Assembly (NCBI GenBank): GCA_027485615.1
Contig: JAIXQS010000011.1
Coordinates: 46,966 to 110,965 of the forward strand
Origin: Verrucomicrobiaceae bacterium
Lineage (GTDB): Bacteria > Verrucomicrobiota > Verrucomicrobiia > Verrucomicrobiales > Akkermansiaceae
Direction of reading: 5' to 3'
Length of the DNA: 64,000 nucleotides
Shown here: positions 39,094 through 46,930 of the stretch, piece by piece
Layout of the letters: each line of letters begins with the position of its first letter
How positions within the stretch are numbered: position 1 is the first letter of the stretch
The notes under the pieces: model-generated
Database searches by the model: none
The model's input: only the letters and a program-made list of their open reading frames with translations
Told to the model about the DNA's origin: nothing
Program-made: the position numbers and the translations under genes

Positions 39094-40251
39094 GAAATAG
39101 GAAACGGGATAGACCCGGATGCCAAGTTCGCGGGCTTTCTCGCGGAGACCGGGATGTTTCGAGAAGGTCAGGATGTAATCGACGGGCAGGGTTTGGGAGA
39201 GATCGATCGCCTCCAGCGCGCCCACCTCCTTCCCGACGGCGTACTCGTGCATGATATCGGGATGCAGGCATGCCGGAGGGAGCGGCAAATCCCTTTCGCT
39301 GTCGTTCACCCAGATCAGGGCGCGGTGAGGCTTGTTGCCCCGGGACTCGGGTTCGCCGAGCCATTTGACCGGCGTTGCCCTTTTTCCGATATACATTTTC
39401 CAGCGCTCCTGCATCCAGAAGACATCGATCAGGGAAACCTCCATCGCTTTCTCCAGCGCCGCCATGCAGTTCGTCGTCGAATAAGGCTTTTCCACGGGGT
39501 GGTAGCGCGCAACCCATCTACCCGGTGCAATGGTGCGGAACGACAGGGCAAGCGCCTCGCTCTTGCAGCGCCGCGCCAGCAGGCTCGGCACAGGGCTGGT
39601 GCGCGTGAGCCTTCCGAAAAACGGAACCAGCTCGCCCTGCCAGCCGACGCGTTGGTCGGCGAGGATGCCCACGACCCCGTTTTCACGTAGGAAACCGCTG
39701 ACATGGTGGAGGCTGTCCCGTTTCGAAAACATTCGCGCGCCATCCGCCTGCCGTTCCCGGAGAACTCGCTCGTTGAGGATGGGGTTGTTCAGCGGGCGGT
39801 AGAATCCGCCGATTTTCACGCCTTCGGGAAAGGTCCGGTGAAGGCGGGTCAGAAGCTCCCAATTTCCCATGTGCGCCAGCAGCAGCATGACGCCCTTGCC
39901 TTTTGCCGCCGCCTCCGCAAGCAGCTCCGGGTTCTCGACCTCAAGAATCTCGCCGATGTCCTCGCCGCGCATGTTTGCGGAAACGGACGAGCACATCAGG
40001 TTCGCCACGGTGCGGATGAACGATTCCCTCGCCGTGCTTTTGCTTTCCTCCGCGCCGACCAAGCCCGCGATCCTGAGGTTCCGGGCGATCGTGTTGCGCC
40101 GCGCTTTCATGAAAGGCCAGATCGCGCGCCCGAGGTGTTCTCCGATCACGAAGACCGTCTCGGCGGGCAGTTGCCGGAACAAGGCGGCGACGGCCGAGTG
40201 CGCCCCCGCCTCGATCCGCCACTTCGCCTTTTTAACGAAACCGGCTTCCAT
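39085..40251 (-). CDS. Lipid A biosynthesis acyltransferase-like (LpxL/HtrB family) with C-terminal extension
   Basis: GKGVMLLLAHMGNWELLTRLHRTFPEGVKIGGFYRPLNNP; GVVGILADQRVGWQGELVPFFGR. Confidence 0.85.
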   Translation of the reverse strand: MEAGFVKKAKWRIEAGAHSAVAALFRQLPAETVFVIGEHLGRAIWPFMKARRNTIARNLRIAGLVGAEESKSTARESFIRTVANLMCSSVSANMRGEDIGEILEVENPELLAEAAAKGKGVMLLLAHMGNWELLTRLHRTFPEGVKIGGFYRPLNNPILNERVLRERQADGARMFSKRDSLHHVSGFLRENGVVGILADQRVGWQGELVPFFGRLTRTSPVPSLLARRCKSEALALSFRTIAPGRWVARYHPVEKPYSTTNCMAALEKAMEVSLIDVFWMQERWKMYIGKRATPVKWLGEPESRGNKPHRALIWVNDSERDLPLPPACLHPDIMHEYAVGKEVGALEAIDLSQTLPVDYILTFSKHPGLREKARELGIRVYPVSYFSE

Positions 40252-40252
40252 C

Positions 40253-40954
40253 CTAGTTCAGTTCCTCCCGCCTACCGAGGGTGATCGCGAGACCGAGCGA
40301 GCCGACGAACACGAAATAACAGGCGAGCAGCTCCAGGTAACTTTTGCAGATACGCGGAATCTCCGGGGAAAAGAAATCGCCGAGAGCTGCCTCCCAGAAC
40401 TGCGGTGCGCCGATCACTCGGTTGAAAACATAAATGATCAGCAACGCCGCCGCGATGAGGCCTGCGCCCGCGTGGTGTCCCATCGTTTCGAAAAAACGCA
40501 GCATCACCCGGCGATGGCGGATGATCGTGATGAGCGCCGCGCCAAGCAACGCGCCGATCACCCATGCATCGGGAAACGGCCACTTCAGGATTTCGGAGAT
40601 GAAATCCTCCAGCTCGCCGACCAGCGCCGCCGCGAGCCCGAACGACAACACACGGCACACGGCGCGGCGGTGCCCGGAGTGTGCCATCGCGCCGGCCATG
40701 ACCACCGTGGCCGCCGCCAGCAGCGCGGCCTGCATCAGTTCCACCGTCCCCCGCTCCAGCGGTGCGCCCGGGCGGTTCGGCAACCAGGCGGGCAGCAGGA
40801 TCGTCACGGAACCTGCGCAGATCAGCAGCCCGCGCAGCAGGGTGGTTTTCCACCCGCCCGGACCGGAGCTTCGGTTGTCTGGTTTCGGCACGAACCTGAC
40901 TAGTCCATCCGACACACCGCACGCAAGGCGGATGAGCGGGAATCCACGGTTCAC
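40253..40954 (-). CDS. Hypothetical multi-pass membrane protein
   Basis: About 5 hydrophobic segments; directly upstream of the acyltransferase on the same strand. Confidence 0.6.
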   Translation of the reverse strand: MNRGFPLIRLACGVSDGLVRFVPKPDNRSSGPGGWKTTLLRGLLICAGSVTILLPAWLPNRPGAPLERGTVELMQAALLAAATVVMAGAMAHSGHRRAVCRVLSFGLAAALVGELEDFISEILKWPFPDAWVIGALLGAALITIIRHRRVMLRFFETMGHHAGAGLIAAALLIIYVFNRVIGAPQFWEAALGDFFSPEIPRICKSYLELLACYFVFVGSLGLAITLGRREELN

Positions 40955-40963
40955 ATTCCATTT

Positions 40964-41154
40964 TTCACCGCAAAGTCGCAGAAGCCGCAGAGGGACGCAG
41001 AGAAAAGCCCATCATTCACTTGGAATCGGCAACCGCTTCCTGTTTCCGACATCTCATCCCACTGAGCCAACGAAGCTTACCTTCCCTCATTTCATTTCTT
41101 CACCCAAAAGCAAAGCTCCGCGCTCCTTTGCGGCCTTTGCGCCTTTGCGGTGAA
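40964..41154. repeat. Inverted-repeat locus 1, module CGCAAAGG
   Basis: Left TTCACCGCAAAGTCGCAGAAGCCGCAGAGGGACGCAGAGAAAA; right arm reverse complement TTCACCGCAAAGGCGCAAAGGCCGCAAAGGAGCGCGGAG. Confidence 0.85.
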
Positions 41155-41258
41155 TCCCTCCATTCCGGTCGCGTAGATCGTGATGAGCGGGAATCGCCCG
41201 CCGCCGGGATTTTTTCGGGTTTGCCGGAATGCCCCGCCTCTGCCAGGTTCCCCCCGCT

Positions 41259-41600
41259 GTGAAGACGATTTTTGAGAAAATCCGCGACGGGGAGATCCCC
41301 GCCGATGTGATTCACCGCGACGAGCATTGCTTCGCCTTCCGCGATATTTCCCCGCAGGCGCCGTTTCACGTCCTGATTGTTCCCAATAAACCCATCCCCC
41401 GCATCGGCGAGGCGGAACCCGGGGATCAGGCCATCCTCGGCCATCTCCTTCTCACCGCCGCGAAGATCGCCTCCGGCCTCGGTCTCGCGCAAAGCGGATT
41501 CCGCGTGGTGATTAACAACGGCCCGCACGGCGGCGAGACCGTCTCCCACCTCCACGTCCACCTGCTTGGCGGGCGTCAACTCATCTGGCCTCCCGGCTGA
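41259..41600 (+). CDS. HIT-family hydrolase (HinT-like)
   Basis: KTIFEKIRDGEIPADVIHRDEHCFAFRDISPQAPFHVLIVPNKPI...GGETVSHLHVHLLGGR; GTG start likely (ORF opens 41229). Confidence 0.92.
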   Translation: MKTIFEKIRDGEIPADVIHRDEHCFAFRDISPQAPFHVLIVPNKPIPRIGEAEPGDQAILGHLLLTAAKIASGLGLAQSGFRVVINNGPHGGETVSHLHVHLLGGRQLIWPPG

Positions 41601-41604
41601 AACC

Positions 41605-42279
41605 ATGACCGCACGTTTTTTCCAACTCTTCACCGGGGTGTTCGCCACCGCCGTTTCCTGCCATCCCCAGCAGTCATGCCAGCCACGATACGAAAAGGTG
41701 GTGCTCGTTCACGGCATCCTTGAGGACGGCGTTTCCTTCGAGCCCCTCCGCCTCCGTTTGGTGAACCATGGGATCCAATGCCACGTCCCGCAGCTCAAGC
41801 CGAGCGATGCCCGCGACGGTATCGAAAAACTCGCCGAGAGCCTCAAGGAGGGGATCGACAAGGAATTCGGCCCGGACGAGCGCTTCGCGATGGTGGGCTT
41901 CAGCATGGGTGGCCTCGTTTCGCGGTATTACCTGCAGAACCTCGGCGGCGCGGAACGCTGCGATACGTTCATCACCGTCTCGTCCCCCCACCACGGCACA
42001 AACATGGCCTACGCCTACCCCGGCAAAGGCGCGCGCCAGATGCGGCCCGGCAGCCCGTTCCTGAAAGACCTGGAGGCCACCGAAGACCGCCTTGGGGATA
42101 TCCCCATCGTTTCCTACCGCACCCCCATGGATCTCATCATCCTACCCACCGAGTCCTCCGTCTGGGAACGCGCCGAAAACCATTCCCATCCCGTCATCCT
42201 ACATCCCCTCATGCTCTACTCGAAGCCCGTCCTCGACGATATCGAGAAACGCATGGTCATCAAAAAGAAGGGAGCGTAG
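41605..42279 (+). CDS. Triacylglycerol lipase/esterase-like alpha/beta hydrolase
   Basis: KVVLVHGILEDGVSFEPL; FAMVGFSMGGLVSRYYLQNLGG (GxSxG); VSSPHHGTNMA. Confidence 0.82.
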   Translation: MTARFFQLFTGVFATAVSCHPQQSCQPRYEKVVLVHGILEDGVSFEPLRLRLVNHGIQCHVPQLKPSDARDGIEKLAESLKEGIDKEFGPDERFAMVGFSMGGLVSRYYLQNLGGAERCDTFITVSSPHHGTNMAYAYPGKGARQMRPGSPFLKDLEATEDRLGDIPIVSYRTPMDLIILPTESSVWERAENHSHPVILHPLMLYSKPVLDDIEKRMVIKKKGA

Positions 42280-42919
42280 GCTTCAGCCCACCCTTGTCCT
42301 CACTTTGAGCCTCTGCTGATACGCCAAAGGCTGAAGGTATGCCGTGTGGTCCGCTGTGAATTCTAACAGGCGTGCCGACGCGGCAATGTTCGTAAAAAAA
42401 AACCTGCCCATCCTCGGGACAACGGATGCAGCCTTTGCTCGTAGTCACCCCACGTGAGAATTGCCCGACGTGCATCCCCACGCCGCCCGCCGTTAGCCGC
42501 ATCCAGTAGGGCATTGCGATTCCCTGATACACCGTGCCGGCGGGCTTGGGGCCTTTATGTTCCCAATGCCGCGCCACCACCACTTCACGGGTGTCTTTTT
42601 TCACATACTGACCGTAAAGATTTGAGCGTTTAAGCGGCATTTTCTCGGTTACCCGGAAGTTGCCTTTCGGGGTGCGATGTCCGGCTTCGCCCGTGGATAC
42701 ATCCATCTCGGCCAGTAAAGTTCCATCGCCTTGCAGCAGCTGCGCGGTCATCGAAGATAGCGAGATATCCACGCGTACAGGCTGTGGAGATACATCAGTC
42801 GTCAAAATACGCGCCCGTGGTGAGGTCGTATCCGCAGGCGGGCTTTTGACCCCACACGAAACACAAACAACCGTAAGAATGGGAAAGATCGTGTGGCGAA
42901 TCATGCAGGCGTGAATCAT
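42260..42919 (-). CDS. L,D-transpeptidase (YkuD domain), probable lipoprotein
   Basis: GEAGHRTPKGNFRV; MHVGQFSRGVTTSKGCIRCP catalytic Cys motif. Confidence 0.87.
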   Translation of the reverse strand: MIHACMIRHTIFPILTVVCVSCGVKSPPADTTSPRARILTTDVSPQPVRVDISLSSMTAQLLQGDGTLLAEMDVSTGEAGHRTPKGNFRVTEKMPLKRSNLYGQYVKKDTREVVVARHWEHKGPKPAGTVYQGIAMPYWMRLTAGGVGMHVGQFSRGVTTSKGCIRCPEDGQVFFYEHCRVGTPVRIHSGPHGIPSAFGVSAEAQSEDKGGLKPTLPSF

Positions 42920-42934
42920 TTCTAAAAAAGGAAA

Positions 42935-43006
42935 TGATCCCGACAGGAATCGAACCTGTATCTAAAGTTTAGGAAACTCTTGTTCTATCCGTTGAACTAC
43001 GGGACC
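42935..43006 (-). tRNA. tRNA-Arg (anticodon CCT)
   Basis: Minus strand GGTCCCG TA GTTCAACGGATAGAAC A AGAGT TTCCTAA ACTTT AGAT ACAGG TTCGATT CCTGT CGGGATC A; full cloverleaf, CCA not encoded. Confidence 0.95.
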
Positions 43007-43051
43007 CGAGGGCACCGGATTCGTAGGCTCTACCGGACGGGGAGGCAAGCC

Positions 43052-44008
43052 CTAAGGCGCGGCGAGGAAACCGGCGGCGCGGGTTTCCGACCAGTATTCG
43101 CGCCCTGCGCCGAAGCCGACGTGGCCGCCTTCGGCGGGGATCTCGAGATGGAGGAAGGCGCTGGCCTCCGCTTCCTCGCGGGGGTAGCAGGATGGGCCGA
43201 GGAAGGGATCGTTCTGCGCGTTGATGAGAAGGGTGGGGATGGTGATGGCGGGAAGGAAAGGGCGGCTGCTACTACGTTTCCAGTAATCCTCCGCATCCCT
43301 GAAGCCGTTGAGGGGGGCGGTGAAACGGCCATCGAACTCGGCGAAGGTCCGCATCTTTTCCAGTCCTGTGAGATCGAAGCTTTCCGGAAACCTGCCGTGC
43401 TTCTCCCTGACCTTGGCGCGCAGTGTTTTCATGAAGCGCTCCATATAGATCGCGTTTTCGGGTTGCCCGAGGCTGGTGGAGCAACAGGCGAGGTCGCAAG
43501 GCGCGGAGAAAGCCACGGCGCGGCGGATCTTCGGGTGAATGTCGCCGCCGCGCTCGCCGAGGTATTTCAGGGTGAGGTTGCCGCCGAGGCTGAAGCCGAT
43601 GAGGTCGATCTCCTCCGCCGGATGGATGCTGAGGGCGTGACGGATGACGATTTCGAGATCCTCGGTCTTGCCGCTGTGGTAGAAGGGTGCGAGACGGTTG
43701 GGCTCTTCACCACAGCCGCGCAAGCTCCAGGCAAGCACATCCCAGTCGCGCTTCATGAGGGCTCGTGCCATGGCTTGGATATAATTTGCCTGGGTGGAAC
43801 CTTCCAAGCCGTGCGAGAGGATCGCAAGCCGATTGCCGCTTCCGCCCGACCATTCGAGATCGAGGAAATCCCCATCCTCCAGCTCCAGCCGCTCGCGGCG
43901 GAGTGTGACCGGCGCGACCTTGCGGAACAGTGCGGGGTGGATCGTCTGCAAATGGGCACCGCGCATCCAAGCGGGAGGGCGGTAGGTGGAGTTTTCGATG
44001 AGTGGCAT
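43052..44008 (-). CDS. YheT-like alpha/beta hydrolase
   Basis: Start MPLIENSTYRPPAWMRGAHLQTIHPALFR; AILSHGLEGSTQANYIQAMARALMKRDWDVLAWSLRGCGEEPNR; DLIGFSLGGNLTLKYLGE. Confidence 0.88.
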   Translation of the reverse strand: MPLIENSTYRPPAWMRGAHLQTIHPALFRKVAPVTLRRERLELEDGDFLDLEWSGGSGNRLAILSHGLEGSTQANYIQAMARALMKRDWDVLAWSLRGCGEEPNRLAPFYHSGKTEDLEIVIRHALSIHPAEEIDLIGFSLGGNLTLKYLGERGGDIHPKIRRAVAFSAPCDLACCSTSLGQPENAIYMERFMKTLRAKVREKHGRFPESFDLTGLEKMRTFAEFDGRFTAPLNGFRDAEDYWKRSSSRPFLPAITIPTLLINAQNDPFLGPSCYPREEAEASAFLHLEIPAEGGHVGFGAGREYWSETRAAGFLAAP

Positions 44009-44030
44009 CCGTTTCCTGGTTCGGTAAGAT

Positions 44031-44173
44031 TTAACCGCGAATGGACGCGAATGGACGCGAATCGAAGGTGGCAATAATGGCTATGCCATCCTCTGGAGGG
44101 AGCAGTTATCGAAAAACAGCATCTGAACCGGACTCATGAAATTTCGCGTTCATTGGCGTTCATTCGCGGTTGA
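44031..44173. repeat. Inverted-repeat locus 2, module CGCGAATGGA
   Basis: Left TTAACCGCGAATGGACGCGAATGGACGCGAAT; right arm reverse complement TCAACCGCGAATGAACGCCAATGAACGCGAAAT. Confidence 0.88.
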
Positions 44174-44198
44174 TTTCCCATTTGCTTTTTTCATCCGC

Positions 44199-45590
44199 TC
44201 AGAACGGGAATTTTCCGCCTTTTCCACCCATGCCGCCGAGGCCTTTCATCATGTCGCCCATACCGCCGGCGCCGCCCATCTGCTTCATCATGTTCTTCAT
44301 TTTTCCGGGCGATCTCATCATCTTGCGCATCTCGCCGAACTGCTTGATGAGCTGGTTCACCTGCATGATCGAGGTGCCGGAACCGGCGGCGATGCGCTGG
44401 CGGCGCGAGGCCTTGATGATCTCCGGGCGGGAGCGCTCATAGGGCGTCATGGAAAGAACGATGGCCTCGGTGCGCTTCAGCTTGCTGTTGTCGAGCGCAC
44501 CGGCGGGTAGCTGTTTCTTGATCTTGCTGAAACCCGGCATCAGGCCGAGCAAGCCTTCCAGCGGGCCGAGCTTCTGGATCATCCGCATCTGGTCGAGGAA
44601 GTCGTTGAAATCGAATTTCCCCTCCTGCATCCGCTTCATCGAGCGCATGGCGTCCTCCTCGTTCACCGCCTCGGCCACGTTCTCGACCATGCTGACGATG
44701 TCGCCCATGCCGAGGATGCGGTCGGCCATGCGCGAGGGGTGGAACTCCATGAGCTGGTCGAGCTTTTCGCCCTCGCCCGCGTATTTGATCGGCTTGCCGG
44801 TGACCTCGCGCATGGAGAGCGCCGCGCCGCCGCGGGCGTCGCCGTCGAGCTTCGTCAGCACGATGCCGGTGATGCCGACCGCGTCGTCGAAATGCGTCGC
44901 GACCGAAACCGCCTGCTGGCCGGTGGCCGCGTCGGCGACGAGGAGGGTCTCTTTCGGTTTCAGGAAAGCGTTCAGCTTCTTGAGTTCCTCGATGAGCCGC
45001 TCATCGATTTCCTGGCGCCCCGCGGTGTCGAAAATCAGGACGGTGGCTCCGCTGCTTTCACCGAAGGCGATCGCCTCGCGGGCGACCTTGATCACATCCG
45101 TCTCGCCTCTCTCGGGGGCGAAACACGGCACATCCGCCTGCTTGGCTAGCGTCTGGAGCTGCTCGATGGCGGCGGGGCGGTAAAGGTCGCAGGCGACGAG
45201 CAGCGGGCGGCGGCCTTCCTTTTTCAGGCGCCGGGCGAGCTTGGCGGAGGTGGTGGTTTTTCCCGCGCCGTTGAGGCCGACCATCAGGATGCGGGCGGGC
45301 GGATTGAGGTCGAGCGGGACGTTGTCGCCGCCGAGGACGCGGGTGAGCTCGTCGTGGAAAAATTTCACGATCATCTCGCCGGGCTTGATCGATTTGAGGA
45401 CATCCTCGCCCATCGCGGCCTCCTTGACGCGGGCGATCAGTTCCTTCGCCACGCCGAACTCGACATCCGCCTCCAGCAGGGCGATGCGGATATCGCGGAG
45501 GGCGTCGGTGATGTTCTTGTCGGAAATTTTGCCGACACCCCGGAGGTTGCGGAAGGTCTTGTCGAGGTTGTCGCTGAGGGCGGAGAACAT
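44199..45590 (-). CDS. ffh: Signal recognition particle protein
   Basis: GLNGAGKTTTSAKLARRLK, DTAGRQEIDERLIEEL, TKLDGDARGGAALS; Met-rich C-terminal M domain. Confidence 0.97.
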   Translation of the reverse strand: MFSALSDNLDKTFRNLRGVGKISDKNITDALRDIRIALLEADVEFGVAKELIARVKEAAMGEDVLKSIKPGEMIVKFFHDELTRVLGGDNVPLDLNPPARILMVGLNGAGKTTTSAKLARRLKKEGRRPLLVACDLYRPAAIEQLQTLAKQADVPCFAPERGETDVIKVAREAIAFGESSGATVLIFDTAGRQEIDERLIEELKKLNAFLKPKETLLVADAATGQQAVSVATHFDDAVGITGIVLTKLDGDARGGAALSMREVTGKPIKYAGEGEKLDQLMEFHPSRMADRILGMGDIVSMVENVAEAVNEEDAMRSMKRMQEGKFDFNDFLDQMRMIQKLGPLEGLLGLMPGFSKIKKQLPAGALDNSKLKRTEAIVLSMTPYERSRPEIIKASRRQRIAAGSGTSIMQVNQLIKQFGEMRKMMRSPGKMKNMMKQMGGAGGMGDMMKGLGGMGGKGGKFPF

Positions 45591-45595
45591 GAACG

Positions 45596-45626
45596 AAATT
45601 CTAAATTTTAAACTTTAAACCTCAAG
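45596..45626. repeat. AT-rich 31-nt interspersed repeat, copy A
   Basis: AAATTCTAAATTTTAAACTTTAAACCTCAAG; 24/31 ungapped identity to 63679-63709. Confidence 0.6.
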
Positions 45627-45633
45627 TGTCCAT

Positions 45634-46812
45634 TCACTCATCCGGCAGATACGCGGCTTCGCGGTCGATCTGAAAGCTCCATTTCAGTGGAGTTTCCGTG
45701 GCTTTTCCTTCGGTGTCCTTCCAGGTGACCTGCACCTGGCAGATGGGCTGGCGTAGGCGGCGGTTGACCTGCCATGAGAAGATCTTGCCCTCGCTGGCGT
45801 AGTTCGCGGGCACCTCGCCGAAGCCTGCGACCTGCATCCTGAGCGACGCCGGATCGATGTTTTCCGCTTTGGAGAAATCCACGGAAATCACGGGCAGGCG
45901 GGAATTGATCATGTCTCCCGGCTGGGGTTCGACGGGGAAGGGTAGTTCCTGCACCAGCCCGGCGACCGATCCGGCGGGCATATCCGTCCGGGAGTCTCGA
46001 AAGGTTAGGGCGAATTCGAAGATCTTGTCGTAGTTCCCCAGGATGATGTAACGCGGCAGGACTTCGTTGGGGATCGTGCGTTTCACCTTCCCCGGCTGAA
46101 CCGTGAAGAGATGGGTGTAACCAAGCTGCCCCGCCTTGGTGAGCATTTCCTCGGTGAAGTAACCGCCGGGATACGCGTAGGTCGTCACCGAGCCGCCGAA
46201 TTTCCCCTCCAGGAAACGTTTCGATTCGCCCATCTCGGTGTTGAGGAACTTGTCGTAGGTCTCCGGGCCGCGCTTGCGGCTCGCCTTCACCGCCTGCGGA
46301 AACGGATGGGTCACCGAGTGGCTGCCAACCGTGGCGCCATGTTTCATCATTTCCTTGATCATCGCGGTGGTCAGCGCCCTGCCGCCGCCGTCCACGTAAT
46401 CCTTGTAGAGGTAGATCGTGAACGGGTAGCCGAACTCCTTCAGGATGGGATACGCGTCGGTGTAGGTGGAGATCCAGCCATCGTCGATGGTGATCACCAC
46501 GGCCTTTGCGGGAATATCTTTCGTGCCGTTTTTCCAGGCTGCGAAATCAGCCATCGGGATCACCGGAAGTCCGAGCTGGCGGATCGCCTCCATCTGTTTG
46601 CGGAATTTCGAGGTACGGATGCGCATCGCAGTCTCGCGATCGGTTTCGGAAAAATCATGGTATCCGAGAACCGCCACGCGCACGCCGTCATCCGGCACGT
46701 CAAGGGTGCGCAGCGGTTCGGCATCGGGTGCGGTCTCAGGGGAAGGCTCCTGGCCAAGGAGCGGCGAAACCACCGCCAGCCATGCGAAAAACAGTTCTTT
46801 CGGAAATCTCAT
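45634..46812 (-). CDS. Polysaccharide deacetylase
   Basis: VAVLGYHDFSE; AVVITIDDGWISTYTDAYPILKEFGYPFTIYLY; GATVGSHSVTHPFP. Confidence 0.88.
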   Translation of the reverse strand: MRFPKELFFAWLAVVSPLLGQEPSPETAPDAEPLRTLDVPDDGVRVAVLGYHDFSETDRETAMRIRTSKFRKQMEAIRQLGLPVIPMADFAAWKNGTKDIPAKAVVITIDDGWISTYTDAYPILKEFGYPFTIYLYKDYVDGGGRALTTAMIKEMMKHGATVGSHSVTHPFPQAVKASRKRGPETYDKFLNTEMGESKRFLEGKFGGSVTTYAYPGGYFTEEMLTKAGQLGYTHLFTVQPGKVKRTIPNEVLPRYIILGNYDKIFEFALTFRDSRTDMPAGSVAGLVQELPFPVEPQPGDMINSRLPVISVDFSKAENIDPASLRMQVAGFGEVPANYASEGKIFSWQVNRRLRQPICQVQVTWKDTEGKATETPLKWSFQIDREAAYLPDE

Positions 46813-46930
46813 CTGGCCGGAATCTTAGCCGTGCTTGCCTGGCGTGCAATCCAAACGGCACCGAAGGCCCGGCCTTTCCGGCGATCACTTCTGGCAAAAG
46901 GCTAGGTATCCGAAGAGGCGCTTGCCCCGT

